From NCBI GenBank assembly GCA_945870015.1, contig CAMBQS010000133.1, positions 1 to 8,592 of the forward strand: a stretch of DNA of 8,592 bases. The letters are read 5' to 3'. A program made the position numbers and the translations under genes. This document shows, one piece after another, positions 1 through 6,492 of the stretch. The notes below the pieces were generated by a model, which saw only the letters and a list, made by a program, of their open reading frames with translations, did no database searches and was not told the DNA's origin. Every line of letters begins with the position of its first letter. The first letter of the stretch is position 1. The DNA comes from Desulfocicer vacuolatum DSM 3385. Its GTDB lineage: Bacteria; Desulfobacterota; Desulfobacteria; Desulfobacterales; SURF-7.

Positions 1-2670
1 GGCGCTTTCGGAGCTGCTCTGGAGATCGGGAAACGAATCGAAACCGGCCTTATGAAGATGGATCGATTTGACTTGAAAGAACTTTCGGAACGGCAAGTGA
101 CTTATGGAAAATCCTTCATATGTCATGGGGGCGGAGAGGAGTGTGACAGGCGATGTGAAATCGCCATGATTCATCTTGGGGATAAGAAATTTCCTTTTGG
201 CGGAGCATGCAACCGTTATTATAATATACGAAAAAATATCAAATTTGATGTAAAGAGCCTGGAACTCGTAAAGATACGCCAGCAGTTGGTCTTTGAAAAA
301 TATGCAGGAAACCGAAAAGAAACAGTCGAAAAAAGAAGGGGAAAGGTCGGGATCAATAGAAGTTTTTTGATCAATACCTATTTCCCCTTGTTTGCAGTTT
401 TTTTCCAGGAGCTCGGATATGAGGTCGTTCTTCCGGAAACGGTTTCCCAGGCTGGGATTGATCAGCGGGAATCCGCTTTCTGCTATCCTGCAGAATTGGC
501 GCATGGTTTTTTTGACACACTTCTGAACTCTGAAGGACTGGATTACATTTTTTTGCCTCATCTGAAATCCATTCCAAACCGGAATGGACAGTTGAGTTCT
601 CAGGTTTGTCCGTTTGTCCAGGGAGAGACATTCTATTTACAGTCTACTTTTCAGGATAAACTGGATGTGATGAAACAGAACAACCTGAAAGTGCTTGCCC
701 CATATCTGGATCTAAAAGACGGGCTTGAATCCATTCAGCCGGTTCTTGTGAAAGTGGCTCGCCAGATGGGGATAGATCGAAAAAAGGCGGAGAAAGCATT
801 TCAGATCGCCTTGAATAACCAGAACCAATGCATGGCGGAGATGAGAGAGATCGGAAAAAAGGTGATCGCGGAGCTGGAAACCGATCCGGAAAAGACCGCC
901 GTTGTTCTGTTTGGAAGATCTTATAGCGGATTTGCCGGTGAAGCAAACATGGGGATACCCCATAAATTTGCTTCCCGCGGTGTTCTGATCATTCCTTTTG
1001 ATTTTCTGCCCAGTATGGAAGAAAAGGCAAAGCGTCATATGTATTGGGGGATAGGAGAACGAATCCTTAAAGCCACCCGATATGTAGAGAAACATCCTCA
1101 ACTTTTTGGAACCTATATCACCAATTTTTCCTGTGGCCCGGACTCATTTATTATCGGGTATTTTCGAAGTATCATGGGCAAAAAACCATCCCTTACTCTT
1201 GAGCTGGACAGTCATACGGCAGATGCAGGCCTGGAAACCCGTATTGAAGCTTTCCTCGACATTGTTGCAGCTTACCGTCATCTGGTGTCAAAACAGTTTA
1301 TCGTTCAAAAACAGTCCGGGTTCACCTCGTCTCAGATTCTGTTTAACACTCCGATTCCGGATATCCGGACATCTTCCGGAGAGATTCTATCCATGAATGA
1401 TCCGAAGGTGACACTTTTATTTCCTTCCATGGGAAGATTTTCAACAGAATCATTTGCAGCCGTATTCCGGTCAAAGGGATTTCATGCGGTTGTTCACCCC
1501 CCGTCTGATGAGGCTATTTTAAAACTGGGACGGGCCAACACATCCTGCAAGGAGTGCCTTCCCTTGATACTGACGGTGGGAACGCTTCTGGACTATGTTT
1601 TCCATCAGAAAAAGCAGGATGAAAAACTGGTATACTTCATGCCGACCGGAGCAGGGCCCTGCCGGTTCGGACAGTACTTTGTTTTCATGGAAGACCTGAT
1701 TAAAAGACTGGAGCTTGAGGATGTCGCACTTCTATCCCTGACTTCGGAAAACAGTTATGCCGGACTTGGAAATGATATCCAGCTCCGGGTCTGGTGGGCA
1801 GTTATCATATCCGATGCGGTTGAGGATATCCGTTCCATGCTTCTTGCAAATACCGGGAATCCTGAAAAAGCATTGGAGGTTTTAGAGCATGGATGGCAGA
1901 AGATATTGTTGCAACTGGAACACGGCCAGTACAAGGATATTGAAAAACAACTGGCGGAATTCAGTTCTGATCTGAAAAAAATTCCCCTGATCCGATCGCC
2001 GGAAACCGTTCCAACCATTTTGATTGCCGGAGAGATTTTTGTCCGGCGGGATGGCCTGTCCAGACAGTATCTGACAGAATACCTGGCGGAAAAAGGGTTT
2101 TCATCCATCTGTTCGCCCATTGCCGAGTGGCTGCTCTATTCAGATTATCTTGTGGATAAAAAACTGGTGTATGAACAGATGTCTGTCAAGGAGCGGGTGG
2201 CGTTTCTCATTAAAAAGGGTTTGATGAGCCATTATGAAAAACGGTTGAAGCGTATCTTATCCGATTCCGGGTTGATTCATTTTGAACCATTTCATATTGA
2301 TAAGGTTGTCCGGACCGGATCAGCCTACATCTCTCCAAAACTGGCTGGAGAAGCGATTCTAACCGTCGGCAGCGCTATAGAAGAGATTGCGACTCATACC
2401 TGTGGTGTAATCGCAGTGGGTCCGTTTGGTTGTATGCCAAACCGGATGTCCGAATCTATTTTAAACCGTGTCATGAACGCAAAAGATAAGCTGGCAACAG
2501 ATCCGAAAAATAAAAAACTCAGGCAACTGCTTGACGGAATGGATGATCTTCCTTTTCTGGCGATTGAGAGTGATGGATCACCATTTCCGCAATTGATCAG
2601 TGCCAAACTGGAAACCTTTTGCCTGAGAGCAGAACGTTTCCATCACAAGATGAATGCTGAGTTGAACTGA
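1..2670 (+). CDS. Large acyl-CoA dehydratase activase-related protein (DUF2229 / HgdB-like), C-terminal part, 5' truncated
   Basis: The frame is open from base 1, so the ATG at 52 is internal; 889 residues are visible. The first residues (GAFGAA, then a basic helix) look like the end of a BadF/BadG/HgdC ATPase domain, which lies outside the window. Numbering from base 1, a cysteine cluster follows (C41, C48, C52, C70), then a DUF2229 domain from about residue 116. HgdB-like signatures come next: GRSYSGFAGEANMGIP at about 305-320, CGPDSF at 378-383 and ELDSHTADAG at 401-410. A second dehydratase-like segment has TSCKECLPL (C516, C519), PTGAGPCRFG (C554) and C801/C811 in CGVIAV...GCMPNRM. Proteins of this family are known or predicted to activate 2-hydroxyacyl-CoA dehydratases or benzoyl-CoA-reductase-type enzymes by ATP-driven electron transfer; no substrate can be read from this fragment. 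Family members in anaerobes often reach about 1,400 residues, so roughly 500 are probably missing. I see no frameshift. Confidence is high for the family and low for the physiological partner. Confidence 0.88.
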   Translation, partial: GAFGAALEIGKRIETGLMKMDRFDLKELSERQVTYGKSFICHGGGEECDRRCEIAMIHLGDKKFPFGGACNRYYNIRKNIKFDVKSLELVKIRQQLVFEKYAGNRKETVEKRRGKVGINRSFLINTYFPLFAVFFQELGYEVVLPETVSQAGIDQRESAFCYPAELAHGFFDTLLNSEGLDYIFLPHLKSIPNRNGQLSSQVCPFVQGETFYLQSTFQDKLDVMKQNNLKVLAPYLDLKDGLESIQPVLVKVARQMGIDRKKAEKAFQIALNNQNQCMAEMREIGKKVIAELETDPEKTAVVLFGRSYSGFAGEANMGIPHKFASRGVLIIPFDFLPSMEEKAKRHMYWGIGERILKATRYVEKHPQLFGTYITNFSCGPDSFIIGYFRSIMGKKPSLTLELDSHTADAGLETRIEAFLDIVAAYRHLVSKQFIVQKQSGFTSSQILFNTPIPDIRTSSGEILSMNDPKVTLLFPSMGRFSTESFAAVFRSKGFHAVVHPPSDEAILKLGRANTSCKECLPLILTVGTLLDYVFHQKKQDEKLVYFMPTGAGPCRFGQYFVFMEDLIKRLELEDVALLSLTSENSYAGLGNDIQLRVWWAVIISDAVEDIRSMLLANTGNPEKALEVLEHGWQKILLQLEHGQYKDIEKQLAEFSSDLKKIPLIRSPETVPTILIAGEIFVRRDGLSRQYLTEYLAEKGFSSICSPIAEWLLYSDYLVDKKLVYEQMSVKERVAFLIKKGLMSHYEKRLKRILSDSGLIHFEPFHIDKVVRTGSAYISPKLAGEAILTVGSAIEEIATHTCGVIAVGPFGCMPNRMSESILNRVMNAKDKLATDPKNKKLRQLLDGMDDLPFLAIESDGSPFPQLISAKLETFCLRAERFHHKMNAELN

Positions 2671-3396
2671 TCAGAATGGGGTCAGCCATTTCTTAAACCA
2701 TTCGGAAGCGGTTTTCATGAAATGGATTTGATGATGAAGCTTGCTCATGGTGTGATCTCCATCTTTCTGGATAATCAGTTTTTTGGGTTCAGCGGCTTTT
2801 GAATACAATTCATACGCATCTGCAACCGGAACCGTCTCATCAGAATCTCCGTGAAAAATGAGTATGTTTGATATGTTGGACAGATTGTCCGTGATATCAA
2901 ACCGGAGTTGATTTTCATAAAAAGAAAGCGGAAGGCCGCGTAGATCTCCGCTTGATTTTGCAGCATTGAATATGGGTTCACTTCGAAGGGGTGCAGCGAT
3001 GGTTACAAATGCATGAATTTTTTGGTTATCGATCAGGGACAACCCGGTTGTTCCACCCAGACTGCTTCCGAAGATTGCAATTTTATCATCGGTTTCAGGA
3101 TGTTCATGCATTATCCTTACAGCGTTTGATAAATCTGTGACACGCCCGGCAAGAGAGGTCACCTTCTGGAAATCTCCCTCGCTTTTTCCACATCCTCTGT
3201 GATCGAAACGGAAGAATGCTATCCCGGTATCGGTACATTTTTTTGCAAGGGCAATCTGTTTGGGGGAATTACCGCTGCTGAAAAGGCCATGAGACCCGAT
3301 CACAACAGGCGGTTTCTCCTCATCCGGAAGATGGAGAAAACCACTTAATGTAAGTCCTTGAGATAAAAAAGAGATGGGGATGATTTTTTTTTGCAT
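2671..3396 (-). CDS. Alpha/beta hydrolase (serine esterase-like), cytoplasmic
   Basis: A complete 241-residue alpha/beta-hydrolase. The visible elements are an oxyanion-type HG at residues 36-37, the DHRGCGKSEG turn at 65-74, the nucleophile elbow G-S-S-L-G with Ser112, the acid in HGDSDETVP (Asp186) and His215 in KDGDHTMSK. The catalytic triad is therefore intact. There is no signal peptide or membrane helix, so it should be cytoplasmic. The length fits small esterase or acyl-peptidase-like hydrolases; the substrate is unknown, and a carboxylic ester or thioester is only a guess. The ATG is the only sensible start because an in-frame TGA lies four codons before it; no clear Shine-Dalgarno is seen. 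The gene converges on the activase with zero spacing and is divergent from rlmD, so it is probably transcribed alone from the promoter at 3446-3474. Confidence 0.9.
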   Translation of the reverse strand: MQKKIIPISFLSQGLTLSGFLHLPDEEKPPVVIGSHGLFSSGNSPKQIALAKKCTDTGIAFFRFDHRGCGKSEGDFQKVTSLAGRVTDLSNAVRIMHEHPETDDKIAIFGSSLGGTTGLSLIDNQKIHAFVTIAAPLRSEPIFNAAKSSGDLRGLPLSFYENQLRFDITDNLSNISNILIFHGDSDETVPVADAYELYSKAAEPKKLIIQKDGDHTMSKLHHQIHFMKTASEWFKKWLTPF

Positions 3397-3445
3397 GATT
3401 TTACATATTCACGATCTTAACTTGATTTTCATTCTGAACTGAGAC

Positions 3446-3474
3446 AGTATACAAAACTTTTTATGTGGTGTCAT
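3446..3474 (-). promoter_or_regulatory. Sigma70-type promoter for the alpha/beta hydrolase
   Basis: On the minus strand, ATGACA (3469-3474, 5 of 6 matches to TTGACA) and TATACT (3446-3451, 5 of 6 matches to TATAAT) are separated by exactly 17 bp. The expected transcription start is near 3439, giving a leader of about 43 nt before the ATG at 3396. The match is visual, without transcript data. Confidence 0.6.
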
Positions 3475-3479
3475 GGAAA

Positions 3480-3517
3480 TTATCCCCCTTATTCATTTTG
3501 CTGTTTCATGGGGATAA
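3480..3517. repeat. 8-bp inverted repeat in the divergent hydrolase/rlmD intergenic region
   Basis: TTATCCCC (3480-3487) and GGGGATAA (3510-3517) are perfect complements across a 22-nt spacer. On the plus strand the right arm is followed by GAAATTTTTT, so a transcript toward rlmD could form a hairpin plus U-run, like an attenuator or weak terminator. The long loop makes this uncertain. As DNA, the repeat could equally be an operator next to the hydrolase -35 box at 3469-3474. I could not find a convincing plus-strand promoter for rlmD in 3397-3569; otherwise I see nothing in that stretch. Confidence 0.4.
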
Positions 3518-3569
3518 GAAATTTTTTAATTGCCTTTTTGCAGGCAGATATCCTTGGAGCAAGGTGTAA

Positions 3570-4958
3570 ATGGAAATTAAAAAAGGGAAAATGTATGAAC
3601 TGGAGATCACGGATATTGCGTTTGGCGGAAAGGGAATTACCAAGGTGGATGGTTTCACCGTTTTCACAGACCAGACAGTTCCGGGAGACAAGGTCCGTGT
3701 TCATGTGCATAAAAAGAAAAAACGATTTGCAGAAGCAAGGGTGGTTGAACTGATTCAGCCATCTTTGGATCGTGTGGAAGCACCCTGCAAATTCAGCGGG
3801 TTTTGCGGTGGATGCAAATGGCAGTTTTTGTGCTATGAAAAACAACTGGAATATAAAACCCGGCATGTGGCTGAATCCTTATCCCATATCGGGAAAATGG
3901 ACAATGTCACGGTTCATCCGGCAATTCCTTCAGATCCCATATTTGAATACAGAAACAAAATGGAATTTTCCTGCTCTGAAAAAAGATGGCTGCTTCCGTC
4001 TGAAATGGGGATGGCGGATGAAGAGAATGGATTTGCTCTGGGACTGCACGTTCCCGGCACATTTTATAAAGTGCTGGATATCGATAAGTGTCATCTGCAG
4101 CCGGATCTTGGTAACGCGATATTGAATGATATCCGTCAGTATATTAAAGAATCTCATGTACCAGTCTATGGTTTACGAAGCCATGAGGGGTTCTGGCGTT
4201 TTATCATGCTCCGCAACTCTGTTTATTATAATACCTGGATGGTGAATATTATTACCGCATCCGAGGATATCCGGATTGTTGAACCCCTGGCGGATTTGCT
4301 GATCCGAAAGTATCCGCAGATCGTATCGGTCGTAAACAATATTACGTCCCGGAAAGCCGGTGTGGCCACTGGTGAATATGAAATTCTGCTCAAGGGGGAA
4401 AGCATCTTAAAAGACAGAATGGGATGTTATGAATTTGAAATCTCATCCAATTCGTTTTTTCAGACCAATACCCGGAGTGCGGCCATGCTGTATGACAAGG
4501 TGAAAGAATATGCTGGATTATCCGGATCTGAACATATCCTGGATCTTTACAGCGGCACCGGTACGATTCCGATCTGGCTCTCCGGAGCAGCAGGGAGAAT
4601 TACCGGCCTTGAGATTGTTGAGAGCGCTGTCCAGGACGCGGAAAAGAACTGCCGGAAAAATGGGATTGATAATTGTACATTCCGGTTGGGAGATATCAAG
4701 AATCTGCTTGCCGGCGTTGAAGAAAAACCAGACATGATGATTATTGATCCTCCACGGGTCGGCATGCATAAGGATGTTGTTTCTCAGGTTCTGGACATGG
4801 CTCCTGAAAAAATTGTTTATGTTTCCTGCAATCCTGCAACACTTGCCAGGGATCTGAATATGATCCAGGAAGCATATGAGATTATTGAAGTTCAACCGGT
4901 TGATATGTTTCCTCATACATATCATATTGAATCGGTTGCGAGGCTGAGAAAAAAATAG
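3570..4958 (+). CDS. rlmD: 23S rRNA (uracil-C5)-methyltransferase RlmD/RumA type (TrmA family)
   Basis: This 462-residue protein belongs to the SAM-dependent RNA m5U methyltransferases; by homology it methylates a uracil of 23S rRNA (U1939 in E. coli). A TRAM RNA-binding domain occupies about residues 1-63. Cys73, Cys79 and Cys82, with Cys174 in DKCHLQ, match the four ligands of the RumA [4Fe-4S] cluster. The methyltransferase domain shows SFFQTN (Gln298), DLYSGTGT at 325-332, DPPRVGM at 393-399, the nucleophile Cys420 in VSCNPATLARD, and Glu454 in HIESVARL as the general base. All key residues are present and the length is slightly above the 433 residues of E. coli RlmD. The ATG at 3570 has AAGG (3561-3564) five bases upstream; the ATG at 3591 is a weaker alternative. 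The exact target (U1939, U747 or a tRNA) cannot be settled by sequence alone. It is followed closely by a membrane protein gene. Confidence 0.9.
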   Translation: MEIKKGKMYELEITDIAFGGKGITKVDGFTVFTDQTVPGDKVRVHVHKKKKRFAEARVVELIQPSLDRVEAPCKFSGFCGGCKWQFLCYEKQLEYKTRHVAESLSHIGKMDNVTVHPAIPSDPIFEYRNKMEFSCSEKRWLLPSEMGMADEENGFALGLHVPGTFYKVLDIDKCHLQPDLGNAILNDIRQYIKESHVPVYGLRSHEGFWRFIMLRNSVYYNTWMVNIITASEDIRIVEPLADLLIRKYPQIVSVVNNITSRKAGVATGEYEILLKGESILKDRMGCYEFEISSNSFFQTNTRSAAMLYDKVKEYAGLSGSEHILDLYSGTGTIPIWLSGAAGRITGLEIVESAVQDAEKNCRKNGIDNCTFRLGDIKNLLAGVEEKPDMMIIDPPRVGMHKDVVSQVLDMAPEKIVYVSCNPATLARDLNMIQEAYEIIEVQPVDMFPHTYHIESVARLRKK

Positions 4959-4962
4959 GTGA
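4957..4962 (+). promoter_or_regulatory. Ribosome-binding site overlapping the rlmD stop codon
   Basis: AGGTGA begins on the second base of the rlmD TAG stop (4956-4958) and lies three bases before the ATG at 4966. Ribosomes that finish rlmD cover this site, so the two genes are probably cotranscribed and translationally coupled. It also fixes the start of the downstream gene. Confidence 0.6.
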
Positions 4963-4965
4963 ACA

Positions 4966-5592
4966 ATGAATATCTATCATTTTTTTTCCATTCTTGTCGC
5001 TATTGCAGGCATTTTTTTGCTGGCTTTTGGATTGAAAATCAGATTCCGGATTTCAGAAACGTTTCATGCCGGTCAAAACCGGCAAGATGAATATCCGGCT
5101 TTTCCCCCCCAGGTGTATCAGCGGTCAGGATTTTTGAAATGGGGGCTTTTTTTGATAACCATAGCCGGACTGCTTGAGATATGGGCAGTCGGGATTCCGG
5201 TTATCACAGAAGATCCGTTTCCCTCTGAAAAAGATTTTCAGAGCTTTTCCTATACAATTGAGCATAAAACCCCTGATCATGTCCCTTACAATGAGCTGAA
5301 GGCATTTTTACAGAAGATTGCCAATCCAAAAGATGTTTACCAGTCAGTTTTTGTGGAAGATTTTTTTGAATTTTTAAGTACACTTTATCTGAAAACAGAA
5401 GATGAAAACATTCTTCTGGCTGTTGATGATTTACCGATCGATGGAAATGCAGCCAATATGGTTTGCGGTTTTTATGGCCGGATTATCCACAGGGAAAAGG
5501 CCATTCGCCGATACAAAGCAAACAGGCTTCCCATCCAGAGGTGCATCGGGCTTTCGATTTCACCGGAAGACTATAAAAAACTGATTGAATGA
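4966..5592 (+). CDS. Hypothetical protein with two N-terminal transmembrane helices
   Basis: I do not recognise this 208-residue protein. It has a hydrophobic helix at about residues 5-25, a polar loop rich in Lys and Arg right after it (KIRFR at 24-28), and a second helix at about 57-79. A mostly soluble domain of about 130 residues follows. By the positive-inside rule the loop is cytoplasmic, which would place the C-terminal domain outside the inner membrane (periplasm); this is inference. The C-terminal domain has an acidic, aromatic-rich stretch (DVYQSVFVEDFFEFLSTLY, 123-141), then a basic patch (GRIIHREKAIRRYK, 171-184). There are two cysteines, at 167 and 193, and no lipobox or catalytic motif that I can name. 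It starts seven bases after rlmD with a good ribosome-binding site, so it is a real gene in the same operon; a role in RNA modification does not follow. Confidence 0.75.
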   Translation: MNIYHFFSILVAIAGIFLLAFGLKIRFRISETFHAGQNRQDEYPAFPPQVYQRSGFLKWGLFLITIAGLLEIWAVGIPVITEDPFPSEKDFQSFSYTIEHKTPDHVPYNELKAFLQKIANPKDVYQSVFVEDFFEFLSTLYLKTEDENILLAVDDLPIDGNAANMVCGFYGRIIHREKAIRRYKANRLPIQRCIGLSISPEDYKKLIE

Positions 5593-5609
5593 AGATCACA
5601 ACAAAGCCC

Positions 5610-5638
5610 TTGAATAAATGAGCGATATCTGTATTAAT
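5610..5638 (+). promoter_or_regulatory. Possible promoter for the enoyl-CoA hydratase / ABC operon
   Basis: TTGAAT (5610-5615, 4 of 6 matches to TTGACA) lies 17 bp before ATTAAT (5633-5638, 4 of 6 matches to TATAAT). A TG at 5630-5631 sits in the extended -10 position. The match is weak, and its main support is that it falls in the only gap before the operon and overlaps the inverted repeat at 5629-5656. Confidence 0.35.
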
Positions 5639-5656
5639 TGAAAAAAATCAATACAG
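5629..5656. promoter_or_regulatory. Imperfect 28-bp inverted repeat, candidate operator
   Basis: The arms CTGTATT (5629-5635) and AATACAG (5650-5656) are perfectly complementary. The symmetry continues inward through one A/C mismatch and three more pairs, leaving a 6-nt loop (GAAAAA). It lies between the rlmD-linked gene and the ribosome-binding site GGGAG (5661-5665) of the hydratase, and it covers the possible -10 box. No T-run follows on either strand in the right place, so an operator for a dimeric repressor is likelier than a terminator. Confidence 0.45.
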
Positions 5657-5672
5657 CAAAGGGAGCCTTATT

Positions 5673-6485
5673 ATGACGGAATATGGTGTGGATTACAGCA
5701 GGGAAGGTCATCTTGGAACGGTTACATTGAACCGGCCCGAGCGTCACAATACCTTTAATGTCAAGATGTTTGAATCCCTGGAAAAGATTACGGAAGAAGT
5801 GAGGAAAAATCTGCCCAGGGTACTGATGATTACCGGTGCCGGTAAGGCATTCAGCGCTGGGTTTGATGTGAATCCGGATAACCCGTATGTGGATCAGCTT
5901 GCCAAAGCCTTGGAATCCCGGAATGAACAGCCGGTTGTTGCCTGCATGCAGGAATTCAGACGGATTGTTGATGGTTTTGTCAACCTTCCCGTACCCATTA
6001 TCGCTGCGCTGAACGGGATGGCTTATGGCGGTGGTGCAGAATTTGCTGTTCGATGCGACATCCGGGTAATGGACCCGGATGCAGTGATCTGTTTTTCAGA
6101 AGTAAAGCTGGGCCTGATGCCGGACTGGGGAGGAGGAGCGACCCTTGCACGTCTGCTAGGCCCGGCCAAAGCAGCGGACATCATTCTGACCGCGAGGAAA
6201 ATCGGGGCCAATGAGGCGGAAAAACTTGGACTGGTCAACCGGATCAGTCCATCCGGTTGCGCTCTGGATGAGGCAAAAAACATGGCAAATATGATCGCGG
6301 AGAACGGTCCGCGTTCGGTACGGTATGCGCTTGAGGTGATCCGGAAAAGCACCAGCCTGACACTGGAAGAAAACCTCTCTTTTGAGTATGAACGGGCCAT
6401 TTCGCTGATTGCTTCCGGGGAGTGCCTTCATGGAATCACAGCCTTTTTGATGAAAAAAAAGCCGGTGTTTCCGGATCCGGTTTAG
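5673..6485 (+). CDS. Enoyl-CoA hydratase/isomerase (crotonase) family protein
   Basis: A complete 270-residue crotonase-fold protein, the usual length for the family. The first oxyanion-hole segment is FSAGFDV (60-66) and the second is GMAYGGGAEFA (115-125). Glu123 aligns with Glu144 of rat mitochondrial enoyl-CoA hydratase. Glu143 in FSEVKLGLMP aligns with Glu164, so both catalytic acids of a hydratase appear present. The PDWGGG variant after it is seen in other crotonase subgroups. The likely reaction is syn-addition of water to a trans-2-enoyl-CoA in the cytoplasm, in beta-oxidation or aromatic-acid breakdown, but isomerase or other crotonase chemistry cannot be excluded. GGGAG (5661-5665) sits seven bases before the ATG. 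It is the first gene of a tight unit with an ABC exporter, an unusual partner; the stop is six bases before the ATPase start and in the same frame. Confidence 0.9.
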   Translation: MTEYGVDYSREGHLGTVTLNRPERHNTFNVKMFESLEKITEEVRKNLPRVLMITGAGKAFSAGFDVNPDNPYVDQLAKALESRNEQPVVACMQEFRRIVDGFVNLPVPIIAALNGMAYGGGAEFAVRCDIRVMDPDAVICFSEVKLGLMPDWGGGATLARLLGPAKAADIILTARKIGANEAEKLGLVNRISPSGCALDEAKNMANMIAENGPRSVRYALEVIRKSTSLTLEENLSFEYERAISLIASGECLHGITAFLMKKKPVFPDPV

Positions 6486-6492
6486 CCGGCTA
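6471..6492 (+). repeat. Two adjacent 10-bp palindromes at the hydratase/ATPase junction
   Basis: CCGGATCCGG (6471-6480) and TAGCCGGCTA (6483-6492) are each perfect palindromes. The second runs from the hydratase TAG stop to the A of the ATPase ATG. AGCCGG at 6460-6465 can also pair with CCGGCT at 6486-6491. Together they could fold the ATPase translation start, where no Shine-Dalgarno is visible. This may merely reflect the frequent CCGG-containing codons of this genome. Confidence 0.4.

Noticed and set aside
1351..1385. Cluster of TCCGGA/ATCCGG words as a DNA repeat
   Set aside because: These words occur throughout the window inside coding regions and fit common codon pairs; there is no regular spacing.
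1106..1396. Open reading frame inside the activase gene on the plus strand (96 codons)
   Set aside because: It lies wholly within a strongly conserved coding region in another frame, has no ribosome-binding site, and its translation has no family-like motif.
3463..3753. Plus-strand reading frame (96 codons) starting in the hydrolase/rlmD gap
   Set aside because: It overlaps the rlmD TRAM domain in another frame and its product is a low-complexity, Trp/Cys-rich shadow; the rlmD start has a better ribosome-binding site.
5629..5656. The inverted repeat as an intrinsic terminator for the rlmD operon
   Set aside because: The stem is AT-rich and is followed by CAAAGGGAG rather than a T-run; an operator reading fits better.
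6483..6485. TAG as a recoded (pyrrolysine or suppressed) codon joining the hydratase and ATPase
   Set aside because: The hydratase is already full length with a normal C-terminus, and TAG also ends rlmD and the permease in this window.
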